The position numbers and the translations under genes are program-made. A DNA stretch of 64,000 nt from Neoroseomonas eburnea (GTDB lineage Bacteria; Pseudomonadota; Alphaproteobacteria; Acetobacterales; Acetobacteraceae): positions 89,384-153,383 of the forward strand of contig NZ_JAAEDL010000013.1 in the NCBI RefSeq assembly GCF_018129005.1, read 5' to 3'. Under the pieces are notes generated by a model. That model was not told the origin of the DNA, did no database searches, and worked only from the letters and a program-made list of their open reading frames with translations. Shown one piece after another: positions 28,106 through 36,886 of the stretch. Position 1 is the stretch's first letter, and every line of letters begins with the position of its first letter.

Positions 28106-30202
28106 ATGCTGGTCTCGGCAGCAGGCCTGCTGGTGCTGGACCTGATGCTGCCGGGCGGCGTGCCCTCCGGCAGCGCCCGCCTGGCGCTGGGCGGCAGGGT
28201 CCTGCCGCCGCCCGGCGCGACGATGGTGCTGGACGCGGCGGAGGCGCCGCGCCTCGTTCATCTCGCCCGCCTTCCGGCCGGGGCGCAGTGCGGCGCCGCG
28301 GCGGAGCTCGGCTTCGATGCCGGTGAGGCGATCGCCTTCACGATGCCCGAGCCGCTGCCCGCGGCAGACTTTGCCTTCGGATTCGCGCCTCGGGAACGCC
28401 AGCGCCTGCTGCGCTTCCTCGTCGGCACCGGCGCATCGGCGATGCGCGCGGCGCCCGATCCGGATCTCGCCGCGCTCTGCCTCGCCCTCGCGGTGCCGTC
28501 CCGGGCCGCGACCCTGCTCGCGCGGCCTGAGGCCGGCCTGTTCTTCTGGCATGTCCCGACGGCACCGAAGGGAGCCTGGCGGCTGATCTCGCCTGCCGGC
28601 ATCCGGGCCCTGCGCCCGCCGGTCGGCGACGTGCTCGTGACGGAGGGCGCGCCGCCGCCGGGCGCGGTGCTGCTGCCGCCCGCGCCGCTGTCCGCCCTGC
28701 GTTTCGCCGCCGCCGGCACCCCGGCGCCCCTGCGCGCCGCGCTGCGCGAGGCTCTGGCCGGCCGCGGAACTGCCGTCTCGCTGCCGGCGGCACTCGCAGC
28801 GCGGGCAGCCGAGCACCCGCGGTTGCGCGCATTGCTGCAACAGGAGGCGCTGCTGCGCCCCGCCCGCACGACGCGCATCGAGGATGCGGCGGGGCCACTC
28901 GGCGCGGCGCTCGAACTCGCCCTGTCCGACCATGGCGGTGGTGTCTTCCTCTGCGGCTGGCTGCGCGATCCGCTCGGCCTCGTCGAGCGCATGTCGCTGC
29001 TCGCTCCCGGTCTCGACATCGCCGTCCCGGCGGAGCGGCTGCACCGTGTCGCGCGGCCCGACCTCGCCGCGACCTTCGCGCGCGCGCCGCTCGGCGGGGC
29101 AGGGGATCGGCCGGGTTTCCTCGCTCATCTGGCGGGCATCGATCCGGTCGGCATGGCGCAGTGGCGCCTCGCGCTGCAACTGCGCGGCGGCGGCGCGGTC
29201 GAGGTGACGGCGCCGCCGGGACTCATGCCGCCGGCGGTCGCGCGGGACCTGGTGCTGCGCGCGGCGCATCCCTCCGCGGTGGAACCCGCGCTGCTCGACG
29301 CCTGCATCGCCCCGGCCGCGTCGCTGCTGCACGCAGCCGCTCTGCGCGAGGCGACCGGGTCGGTCGAGGAACTTGCCTACGGCACCGCCCCCGCGCGCCC
29401 GCGCGTGAGCCTCATCATCCCGCTCTACCGCAACCTGCGCTTCCTGCGCTTCCAGGTCGCCGCCTTCGCGCGCGACCCGCAGACGCACGGCACCGATCTG
29501 GTCTACGTGCTCGACAGCCCGGAGCAGCGGCACGAGGTCGATCACCTGCTGCGCGGCATGGCGACGATGCTCGGCCTGCCCATGCGCCTGCTGGTGATGC
29601 CGCGCAACGGCGGCTACGCGGCAGCCTGCAATGCGGGCGCCGCGGCGGCGCGCGCCCCCGCGCTGCTGTTCCTGAATTCCGACGTCCTGCCGGCGGGCGA
29701 GGGCTGGCTCGGCGCGATGCTCGGCCGCCTCGGGCGTGAGCGGCGGCTCGCCGCGGTCGGGCCGCGGCTGCTCTTCGACGACGGCTCGATCCAGCATGCC
29801 GGGCTGCTGTTCCGGCGCGGCCAGGACGAGGTCTGGCTGAACGACCACTACTGCAAGGGCTATCCGCGCCACCACGCGGAAGCCGCGCGCCCGCGGCGCG
29901 TGCCGGCGGTGACCGGCGCGGCGATGCTCGCCCGCCGTGCCGCCTTCGAGCGCGCCGGCGGATTCTGCACCGACTACATCGTCGGCGACTTCGAGGATTC
30001 CGATCTCTGCCTGCGCTTCCGTGCCGACGGCGGGGAGATCGCCTACGAGCCGGCGGCCGAGCTGTACCACTTCGAACGCCAGTCCATCGCGCTGCACGAC
30101 GGGCATGCGCGCACCCTCGCAGGCGCGGTGAACCGGCGCCTGCATCACCGGCGTTGGGATGGCGCCATCGCCGCGCTGATGGCGCGCTTCACGGAGGCGT
30201 GA
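28106..30202 (+). CDS. Glycosyltransferase family 2 protein with long N-terminal extension
   Basis: A 698-residue protein. The C-terminal 270 residues are a GT-A glycosyltransferase: PRVSLIIPLYRNLRFLRFQV (about 432-451), MPRNGGYAAACNAGAAAA, the DxD-like FLNSDVLP and VTGAAMLARRAAFERAGG, with the acidic GDFEDSDLCLR. The first 430 residues have no recognised domain and may bind the acceptor. The frame remains open upstream without an ATG, so the start is uncertain. It is the first glycosyltransferase after the RTX gene and probably builds a surface or protein-linked glycan. Confidence 0.86.
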   Translation: MLVSAAGLLVLDLMLPGGVPSGSARLALGGRVLPPPGATMVLDAAEAPRLVHLARLPAGAQCGAAAELGFDAGEAIAFTMPEPLPAADFAFGFAPRERQRLLRFLVGTGASAMRAAPDPDLAALCLALAVPSRAATLLARPEAGLFFWHVPTAPKGAWRLISPAGIRALRPPVGDVLVTEGAPPPGAVLLPPAPLSALRFAAAGTPAPLRAALREALAGRGTAVSLPAALAARAAEHPRLRALLQQEALLRPARTTRIEDAAGPLGAALELALSDHGGGVFLCGWLRDPLGLVERMSLLAPGLDIAVPAERLHRVARPDLAATFARAPLGGAGDRPGFLAHLAGIDPVGMAQWRLALQLRGGGAVEVTAPPGLMPPAVARDLVLRAAHPSAVEPALLDACIAPAASLLHAAALREATGSVEELAYGTAPARPRVSLIIPLYRNLRFLRFQVAAFARDPQTHGTDLVYVLDSPEQRHEVDHLLRGMATMLGLPMRLLVMPRNGGYAAACNAGAAAARAPALLFLNSDVLPAGEGWLGAMLGRLGRERRLAAVGPRLLFDDGSIQHAGLLFRRGQDEVWLNDHYCKGYPRHHAEAARPRRVPAVTGAAMLARRAAFERAGGFCTDYIVGDFEDSDLCLRFRADGGEIAYEPAAELYHFERQSIALHDGHARTLAGAVNRRLHHRRWDGAIAALMARFTEA

Positions 30203-30207
30203 GGGCA

Positions 30208-31497
30208 ATGCGCGTGCTCTTCCTCACGCACAACCATCCGCGCCTGCAGCCGGGCGGCACGGAGGCCTTCGCCCACGGCCTGTTCCGCGCGCTGCGCGAC
30301 ATGATCGGCGTGCAGGGTCTCTTCCTCGCCGGCACCACGGAGCTGCTGCGCGAAAGGCGGCCCGGCACGCTGCTGCAGGCGGCGGGGGCGGCGTCGGACG
30401 AGATGCTCGTCTCGCTCGACCATTTCGACCGCTTCTACCTGTCGCAGGGCGATGTGTACGGCCTCGCTTCCCTTGCGCCGATGATCGAGCGGCTGGCGCC
30501 GGATGTCGTGCACCTGCACCACCCGCTGCTCTGGGGCATGGAAGGCATCGACATGCTGCGCCGCGCGGCTCCGCGCGCGGCGATGGTGGCGACGCTGCAC
30601 GACTATTTCTGCCTGTGCCCGCGGGAGGGCCAGTTGCTGACGGCGGATGGCCGGCTCTGCCATGGCCCGTCGCCGGATTCGTGCCGGCGTTGCCTGCCCG
30701 ATCGGCACGGCAGCGACTTCACCCTGCGCGACCTCGGCATCCGCAGTTCCTTCGCCGCCTTCGACGCGCTGCTGGCGCCGAGCGAGTTCCTGCGCGGACG
30801 CTTCGCCGCCGCCGGCTGGGATGCCGCGCGCATCCGCGTCATGCGCAATGCCGTCGCGGCGGCCCAGCCGGCGCCGCCGCGCGCGTCACCCGATGGCCGG
30901 CGCGACCGCTTCGCCGTCTTCGGCAATGTCAACCGCTTCAAGGGCACGCTCGCCGCGCTCGTTGCCTCGGCGCGGCTGTCGCGGGAAGGCGTCGCGCATC
31001 GCCTCGACATCCATGGTGGCACCACCTGGACGTCCGAGGAGTTCCGCGCGGAGTTCGCCGCCGCGCTGGACGCCGCGCCCGAAGCCGCCCATCGCGGCGC
31101 CTACGCGCCCGAGGAGATGGCCACGCGCATGGCCGCCGCGGACTGGGTCGTGGTGCCCTCGATCTGGTGGGAGAACGCGCCCCTCGTCGTGCTGGAGGCC
31201 TTCCGCCACGGGCGCCCGGTGATCTGTGGCGATGTCGGCGGCATGGCCGAATCGGTGCGGGATGGCGTCGATGGACTGCACGCGCCCGTCGGCGATGCGG
31301 CGGGCCTCGCCGGCGTGCTGCGGCACGCGGCCGACACCCCCGGCCTGTGGGAACGCCTGCGCGCCGGCATCCGCCCGCCGCCCGACTTCGCGGCCGCCGC
31401 CGCGGCGCATCTCGAGCTCTACCGCGACCTCGTCTCGTCCCGAACCAGGAGGACGCCACATGCCATCCGATCTCGCATCCCCGCCGCCCCGTGCTGA
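30208..31497 (+). CDS. Glycosyltransferase family 4 protein
   Basis: The 429-residue GT-B enzyme starts MRVLFLTHNHPRLQPGGTEA, the Rossmann start of GT4 enzymes with the glycine loop. VVHLHHPLLWG and TLHDYFCLCPREGQ form the acceptor side. The C-terminal nucleotide-sugar half has VPSIWWENAPLVVLEAFRHG, the E-x7-E motif region. A CxxC-like cluster (CRRC) at the TLHDYFCLCP/PDSCRRCLP segment is common in related GT4 enzymes. It is five bases after the GT2 gene, with GAGGG before the ATG, and overlaps the next gene by 38 bases. Confidence 0.92.
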   Translation: MRVLFLTHNHPRLQPGGTEAFAHGLFRALRDMIGVQGLFLAGTTELLRERRPGTLLQAAGAASDEMLVSLDHFDRFYLSQGDVYGLASLAPMIERLAPDVVHLHHPLLWGMEGIDMLRRAAPRAAMVATLHDYFCLCPREGQLLTADGRLCHGPSPDSCRRCLPDRHGSDFTLRDLGIRSSFAAFDALLAPSEFLRGRFAAAGWDAARIRVMRNAVAAAQPAPPRASPDGRRDRFAVFGNVNRFKGTLAALVASARLSREGVAHRLDIHGGTTWTSEEFRAEFAAALDAAPEAAHRGAYAPEEMATRMAAADWVVVPSIWWENAPLVVLEAFRHGRPVICGDVGGMAESVRDGVDGLHAPVGDAAGLAGVLRHAADTPGLWERLRAGIRPPPDFAAAAAAHLELYRDLVSSRTRRTPHAIRSRIPAAPC

Positions 31498-32164
31498 GGC
31501 CGCACCCGCGCGTGGCGCCGAGCTGCGTGGGCTCGTCGACAATGCGGCGGCCGACAAGCTCTATGGCTGGGCGTGGAACGCCGCGGCGCCGCAGGAACGC
31601 GTGGCGATCGAGCTGCGCCTCGGCAGCGCGACCGTGTTCCGCACCGTCGCGGATTTCGCCCGCGCGGACCTCGCCAAGGCCGGCATCGGCGACGGTTCCC
31701 ACGCCTTCGAGATCCCGCTCGAGCCGGAATGGGCGCAGCGGCGGTCGGATCTCGCCGTCGTCGCGCGCGCGGCCGACGGCACCGAGGTGCCTATGCCCAT
31801 GCGCATCCCCCGCCCGCCCGCCGAGGAGCGGACCGAGGCGGCACCGCAACGGCTGCTGGAGGCCGTCGCCGCCGGCCAGCGGCGCCTGCATGAGGAACTC
31901 CGCGCCATCGCCGCCCGTGTCCCCGAGGCCGGGGAGCGTGCGGCGCTGGAGGCGCTGGAACGCGGGCAGCGCGACCTGACTGAACGGCTGGCGACGCTGA
32001 CGCTCTGGCTGACACGTCTCGACGAGCGGCTGGCGGCGATCCCGGTCGCGCCGCCGCGTCCGCCGCGCCGCCGCGCCGGCGGCTGGACCTTCGCGCTGGT
32101 GGTGCTGCTCGCGGCGATCGGCGTCGCCGCGCTGGTCGCCTCGCGTGACCTCGGGGTGCACTGA
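31460..32164 (+). CDS. Membrane-anchored coiled-coil protein with N-terminal beta domain
   Basis: A 234-residue protein with a very strong ribosome site (AGGAGG eight bases before ATG), starting inside the GT4 gene. Residues 22-90 (GLVDNAAADKLYGWAWN, then GDGSHAFEIPL) form a beta domain that I have seen attached to or encoded beside glycosyltransferases; I cannot name it. Residues 120-180 are a coiled coil with repeated RL..L heptads, and one membrane segment lies near the C-terminus (FALVVLLAAIGVAALVA). It could tether or organise the glycan/secretion machinery. No enzyme motif is seen. Confidence 0.7.
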   Translation: MPSDLASPPPRAEAAPARGAELRGLVDNAAADKLYGWAWNAAAPQERVAIELRLGSATVFRTVADFARADLAKAGIGDGSHAFEIPLEPEWAQRRSDLAVVARAADGTEVPMPMRIPRPPAEERTEAAPQRLLEAVAAGQRRLHEELRAIAARVPEAGERAALEALERGQRDLTERLATLTLWLTRLDERLAAIPVAPPRPPRRRAGGWTFALVVLLAAIGVAALVASRDLGVH

Positions 32165-32166
32165 GC

Positions 32167-33888
32167 ATGGCCTCCGCGGCCATGGCCGGGCTGTCCGCCG
32201 AGCTGGCGCGCACCGCGCGCGCCTCGGCGCTGCTTGGCCTGGCCGGGGCCTTCGGGCCCTTCGCGCTGGTGATGCTGACGGTGCAGTTCTACTCGCTGGT
32301 GGTGCCGACCGGCAGCCTGTCCACCGCGGTTGGCCTCGGCGCCGGCTTCGCATTGGTGGCGGTGGCGGTGGTGGCGCTGACGCTGATCCGCGAGCGGTTG
32401 CTGCTGGCGAGCGCCGAGCGCCTGGTGCGCCGCCTGACCGCCCGCGCATTGCCGGCGGCGACGGCGCGCGCCGCGGTGCCCGCCGCGGCGGCCGACCAGG
32501 CGTTGCGCGACATCGACGCGGTGCGGCGCGGCGTCGTCGGGCCGCTTTCGGCCATCGCGCTGGATGCCGTGCTGGTGCCGGCGGTGCTGATCCTGCTCGC
32601 CATCTTCCACTGGGCCTTCGCGCTCTTCGCCGTCGCCGCCGCCGTGGTGGCGCTGCTGCTCGGCCTTTCGGCGGAGCGCGCGACGCGCGAGGCGCTGGTC
32701 GAGGCGAACGACGCGTCGGCGCGCGGAGCGCGCCTGGTCGCCGACGCGGCGCGCGCGGCCGAGGCGGTGGAGGCGATGGGCATGCTGCCCGCGCTGGTCG
32801 GCCGCTGGGCCCGGATGCTGGCGCGCGGCGCCGGCGGGCTGCGGCGCGCGCAGGGCACGGCGCGCATGGCGCAGGCGGCGACGGCCACGCTGTTCGGCGT
32901 GGCGCAGGGCGGCGCGGTCGCGGTCGGCGTGCTGGTGATCATCGAGAGCGGCAGTTCCGTGGGCTACGGCATCCTCGCCGGCCTGCTGCTGACGGCGCGG
33001 GTGATGGAACCCTTCTCCCGCATCGGCAGCCAGTTCGAGGACGCGGCCGCCGCGCGCGCCGCCTGGCGCCGGCTGGACCGCCTCCTGGCCGCGGATGAGG
33101 CGGCACCGGCGCCGGCCACCCGCGCCTTCCCCTGCCCGGAAGGGCGGCTGGTGGTGGAGCACATCACGCTCGTCTTTCCCGGCGCGGCGCGACCGCTCCT
33201 GCGCGACGTCAACCTGGTGGTGGGGCCGGGCGACGTGGTCGGTCTCGCCGGCCCGCCGGGTTGCGGCAAGTCGACCCTGCTGCGCGTGCTGCTCGGCCTC
33301 CAGGGCAGCAATGCGGGCGAGGTCTTCCTCGACGGCCACGCCACGGCGCAGTGGGACCGCACGGACCTCGCGCGGCACATCGGCTACCTGCCGCAGGAGC
33401 CGGTGCTCGCCGAGGGCACGGTGGCGGAAGCGATCGCGCGGCTCGAGGACGCGCCGGACATGGAGGCGGTGATGGAAGCCGCCCGCCTGGCCGGGGCGCT
33501 GCGCATGGTCGCCGGGCTGCCGCAGGGCTTTTCGACGCGGATCGGCGGGCGCGCCGTGCTCTCCATGGGGCAGCGGCAGCGCATCGCGCTGGCGCGTGCG
33601 GTCTATGGCACCCCCCGCCTCGTCCTGCTGGATGAACCCGCGGCCTTTCTTGACGCGGAGGGGGAGGTTGCGGTCGCGGCGATGATCGCGGCCCTCGCCG
33701 CGGCAGGGAAGGCCGTGGTCTTCACCTCCCACCGCGAGGGGCTGCTGCGCGCCGCGGGCCGGGTGATGACGCTGCGCGACGGTGCGCTCGCGGAGGTCGG
33801 CGAGCGTCGCCGCCTGCTCGCCGCACCTGCCGCGCGGCGCGCATTGCCGCAGCCGCCGCGCCGCATCGCGGCGCCGGAGGCGACGTGA
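32167..33888 (+). CDS. Type I secretion ABC transporter, permease-ATPase (first)
   Basis: A 573-residue half-transporter: six predicted membrane segments in the first 310 residues, then an ATPase with Walker A GPPGCGKST, Q-loop YLPQEP, a slightly unusual signature LSMGQRQRIALARA, Walker B LVLLDEPAAF and H-loop TSHREG. It has no N-terminal peptidase C39 domain, consistent with an RTX rather than a double-glycine substrate. It is two bases after the anchored protein gene and overlaps the next ABC gene by GTGA. The pairing with a second, different ABC suggests a heterodimer. Confidence 0.9.
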   Translation: MASAAMAGLSAELARTARASALLGLAGAFGPFALVMLTVQFYSLVVPTGSLSTAVGLGAGFALVAVAVVALTLIRERLLLASAERLVRRLTARALPAATARAAVPAAAADQALRDIDAVRRGVVGPLSAIALDAVLVPAVLILLAIFHWAFALFAVAAAVVALLLGLSAERATREALVEANDASARGARLVADAARAAEAVEAMGMLPALVGRWARMLARGAGGLRRAQGTARMAQAATATLFGVAQGGAVAVGVLVIIESGSSVGYGILAGLLLTARVMEPFSRIGSQFEDAAAARAAWRRLDRLLAADEAAPAPATRAFPCPEGRLVVEHITLVFPGAARPLLRDVNLVVGPGDVVGLAGPPGCGKSTLLRVLLGLQGSNAGEVFLDGHATAQWDRTDLARHIGYLPQEPVLAEGTVAEAIARLEDAPDMEAVMEAARLAGALRMVAGLPQGFSTRIGGRAVLSMGQRQRIALARAVYGTPRLVLLDEPAAFLDAEGEVAVAAMIAALAAAGKAVVFTSHREGLLRAAGRVMTLRDGALAEVGERRRLLAAPAARRALPQPPRRIAAPEAT

Positions 33889-35552
33889 GCGGCGTGCTCT
33901 CCCTCCCGGCGCCGGCGACCGCCCCGCGCGGCGCGACGGCCGGCACGGTGCTGCCGGTCCTGCTGGTCTGCATCCTGCTGTCCATGGCGGTGCAGGCGAC
34001 CATGCTGACGACGCCGCTGCTCACCATGCATGTCTTCGACGGCGTGCTGGAAAGCCGCAGCCTCGACACGCTCTGGGTGCTGGCCCTGGCCTTCCTGGCA
34101 GTGCTGATGCTCGGCGGCGCGCTGCGCCACATGCGGGCGGCGCTGCTGGCGGCGATGGCCGAGCGTGTCGGCCGGCGGCTCGAACTGCGCGCGCTGGCCG
34201 CGACGGTGCGCGTGAGCCTCGCGGGCGATCGCGTGGCAGCGGCGCGGGCGCTGCAGGATGTCGCGGCGCTGCGGCGGCTGCTCGGCGGAACGGTTCCGGC
34301 GGATGTGCTGGATCTGCTCTCCATCCCGCTGGCGCTCGGCTTCCTGTGGATGCTGCATCCGCTGTTCTTCGCCGTGACCTTCGCGGCTGCGCTGGCGCAG
34401 GCGGTGATCGGCGTGCTGGCGGACCGCACGGCGCGCGGCACGCTCGCCGCCGCCATGCTCGCCGAAGGGCAGGGGCGGCGGGAACTGATCGGGCGGCTGG
34501 GGCAGCGCGACCTGGTGCTCGGCCTCGGCCTGCTGCCGGCGGTGCTGGCCCGCTTCGCGCCGGTGCAGGCGCGCGCCATCGCCGGGCGGGGGGATGCCGA
34601 ACGGCAGGCCCGCGCGCTGGCGGGCCTGCTCCAGCTTGCCGGCTTCGCGCAGCAGATCGCGGTCGTCGGCACCGGCGTCTGGCTGCTGCTCGACCACCGC
34701 ATCTCGCCCGGTTCGATGATCGCCGCGACGTCGATGGTGAACCTCGCGACGCAGCCGGTGATGCACCTGGTCGGGCATTGGCGCGACTGGAGCGAGGGCA
34801 TGGCCGCGGCCCGCCGCCTTTCCGGCGTCGTTCGCCGCGGCGCGCCGCCGGCACCGGTGCCGCCGGAAGTCTCCGCGCCGTCCGGATTGCTCATCGAGGA
34901 CCTGACGCTGCGCGTGCCGGGTGCTGCACGGTCACTGCTGGAGGGGATGTCGCTGTCGCTCCCGCCGGGGAACGCGGTCGTCATCGCGGGGCCGAACGGC
35001 GCGGGCAAGACCACGCTGCTGCGCGCCATCCTGGGACTGGCCGAGCCCGAGGGCGGGCGGGTGCTGCTCGACGGGTGGGACACGCTGCGCGCGCCGCGCG
35101 GGGAGATCGGGCCGCGGCTCGGCTACCTGCCGCAGGATGCGCAGCTTCTCGAAGGCAGCGTGATGGAGAATATCGGCCGCTTCGGCACCGATGGCGCCGC
35201 CGGCGCCGTCGCGGCCGCGCGGATGGTCGGCGCGCATGACGCGATCGGGCGGCTGCCGCGCGGCTACGAGAACGCTGCCGGTCCGGATGCCGGTCTGTCG
35301 GGCGGCCAGGCGCGGCTGGTGGCCCTCGCCCGCGCCTTCCACGGCGCGCCGCGGCTGATCGTGCTGGACGAACCCGAGGCCGGGCTCGACGCGCCCGCGC
35401 GCGCCGGGCTGCGCAACGCCGTCGCCGCCGCGCGCGACGGAGGCGCGGTGGTGCTGCTCGTCTCCCACGCCCCGTCGGCCTGGCAGGAGGTGGCGGACGG
35501 CGTGCTGACGCTCAAGGGCGACGGGTCCTGGTCATTGGAGATGGATGCATGA
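33885..35552 (+). CDS. Type I secretion ABC transporter, permease-ATPase (second)
   Basis: A 555-residue half-transporter starting at GTG. The membrane domain (about 25-320) precedes an ATPase with Walker A GPNGAGKTT, Q-loop YLPQDA, signature LSGGQARLVALARA, Walker B LIVLDEPEAGLD and H-loop VSHAPS. All catalytic residues are intact, as in the first ABC protein, and the two differ clearly in sequence. It resembles PrtD/LapB-type type I secretion ATPases. It overlaps the HlyD adaptor gene by ATGA. The export partner is probably the RTX protein encoded upstream. Confidence 0.91.
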   Translation: MSGVLSLPAPATAPRGATAGTVLPVLLVCILLSMAVQATMLTTPLLTMHVFDGVLESRSLDTLWVLALAFLAVLMLGGALRHMRAALLAAMAERVGRRLELRALAATVRVSLAGDRVAAARALQDVAALRRLLGGTVPADVLDLLSIPLALGFLWMLHPLFFAVTFAAALAQAVIGVLADRTARGTLAAAMLAEGQGRRELIGRLGQRDLVLGLGLLPAVLARFAPVQARAIAGRGDAERQARALAGLLQLAGFAQQIAVVGTGVWLLLDHRISPGSMIAATSMVNLATQPVMHLVGHWRDWSEGMAAARRLSGVVRRGAPPAPVPPEVSAPSGLLIEDLTLRVPGAARSLLEGMSLSLPPGNAVVIAGPNGAGKTTLLRAILGLAEPEGGRVLLDGWDTLRAPRGEIGPRLGYLPQDAQLLEGSVMENIGRFGTDGAAGAVAAARMVGAHDAIGRLPRGYENAAGPDAGLSGGQARLVALARAFHGAPRLIVLDEPEAGLDAPARAGLRNAVAAARDGGAVVLLVSHAPSAWQEVADGVLTLKGDGSWSLEMDA

Positions 35553-36883
35553 GCGCCGCGGCAGATGCCTTGGAAGCGGCCTTCGATGCGGCGGTGCCGC
35601 CGCCGCGCATCGGGCGCCTCGTGCTCGCGGCGCTGCTGGTGCTGGTCGCCGGCGCCGGCGGGCTGCTCGGCTGGGCAGCGATCACGCCGGTGGAACGCGC
35701 GGTGATCGGGCAGGGCAGCCTCGTCGCCGAGGGGCGGCGCAAGACGGTGATGCTGCTCGAAGCCGGCATCCTGCGCACGCTGCTGGTGCGGGAAGGGGAG
35801 CGCGTCGCCGAAGGCCAGGCGCTGCTGCAACTGGATACGACGCAGGCCGATGCTGCCGCGTCGCAGGCGCGGGCACTGTTCTGGGCGCAGGCGGTGCGCG
35901 CGGCGCGGCTGACCGCCGAACAGCAGGACAGCCGCCAGATGGTGCTGCCGGAGGGTGCCGGCGCCGCCGGGCGCGCCGACCCGGCGATCGCCTCCCTGAT
36001 CGAGGCCGAGGGCCGGCTCTTCGCCGCACGCTGGGAAGCCTATGAGGGGGCCATCGGCGTCAGCCGCACCCGCATCGCGCAGCAGCAGGAACAGATGGCG
36101 GCCCATGCCGCGCAGCGGGAGGCGACGGCGACGCGGCTCGCGGCGATCCGCGAGGAGCTGGCCGGCGTGACGCAACTCGTGCAGCGTGGTTTCGCCACGC
36201 GCACGCGCCAGTGGGAATTGCAACGCACCGAGGCGGAACTCGCCGGCAACCTCGGCCAGTACCAGGCGCAGGAAGCCCAGTCGCGCGAGGCGATCGCCCA
36301 GGCCGAGCTCGAGATGGCCAATACCCGGCTCAACCGCCAGCAGGAGGTGGCGCGCGAACTGCAGGACGCCCGCGCCCAGCGGGCCGATGCCGAGCAGCGC
36401 CTGCGCGGCGCGCAGGACGTGCTCGCGCGCCGCGCGGTGGCCGCGCCCGAGGCCGGCGTGGTCACCGAGATCCGCTTCTTCACCCCCGGCAGCAGCATCG
36501 GCGCCGGGCAGCCGGTGCTCGACCTGGTGCCGCTCGACGACCGCCTGGTGGCCGAGGTCCGGCTGGCGCTCACCGATGTGGAGAACGTCGCGGTCGGCCA
36601 GCCCGCGCGGCTGCGGCTCGCTGCCTTCCGCACGCGGGAGGTGCCGCTGATGGACACCACGGTGACCTACGTCTCGGCGGACCGGCAGACCGATGCGCAG
36701 GGCAATTCCTACTTCCTCGCCCGCCTGGCGATCGACCCGGATGCGGCGGCGAGCCTGCCCCCCGGCGCGTCGCTCGCGCCGGGCATGCCGGTCGAGGCCT
36801 TCGTCCTCGGCGAGCGCCGCACGGCGCTCGACTACGTGCTGCGACCGATCACCGACGCGCTGCGGCGCTCGCTGAGGGACTGA
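35549..36883 (+). CDS. HlyD family type I secretion adaptor
   Basis: A 444-residue membrane-fusion protein: short cytoplasmic N-terminus, membrane anchor (LVLAALLVLVAGAGGLLGWA, about 25-44), AVIGQGSLVAEGRRKTVMLL lipoyl half, long coiled-coil hairpin (about 95-290) and C-terminal barrel with APEAGVVTEIRFFTPGSSIG and the final DYVLRPITDALRRSLRD. The last motif is characteristic of type I secretion adaptors (HlyD/PrtE/LapC). No outer-membrane TolC-like gene is present in this cluster, so a TolC from elsewhere must complete the channel. Confidence 0.93.
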   Translation: MSAAADALEAAFDAAVPPPRIGRLVLAALLVLVAGAGGLLGWAAITPVERAVIGQGSLVAEGRRKTVMLLEAGILRTLLVREGERVAEGQALLQLDTTQADAAASQARALFWAQAVRAARLTAEQQDSRQMVLPEGAGAAGRADPAIASLIEAEGRLFAARWEAYEGAIGVSRTRIAQQQEQMAAHAAQREATATRLAAIREELAGVTQLVQRGFATRTRQWELQRTEAELAGNLGQYQAQEAQSREAIAQAELEMANTRLNRQQEVARELQDARAQRADAEQRLRGAQDVLARRAVAAPEAGVVTEIRFFTPGSSIGAGQPVLDLVPLDDRLVAEVRLALTDVENVAVGQPARLRLAAFRTREVPLMDTTVTYVSADRQTDAQGNSYFLARLAIDPDAAASLPPGASLAPGMPVEAFVLGERRTALDYVLRPITDALRRSLRD

Positions 36884-36886
36884 GCC

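Noticed and set aside
32167..33888. First type I ABC protein as a degenerate (inactive) ATPase
   Set aside because: Walker A, Q-loop, Walker B Glu and H-loop are all present; only the signature is slightly unusual.
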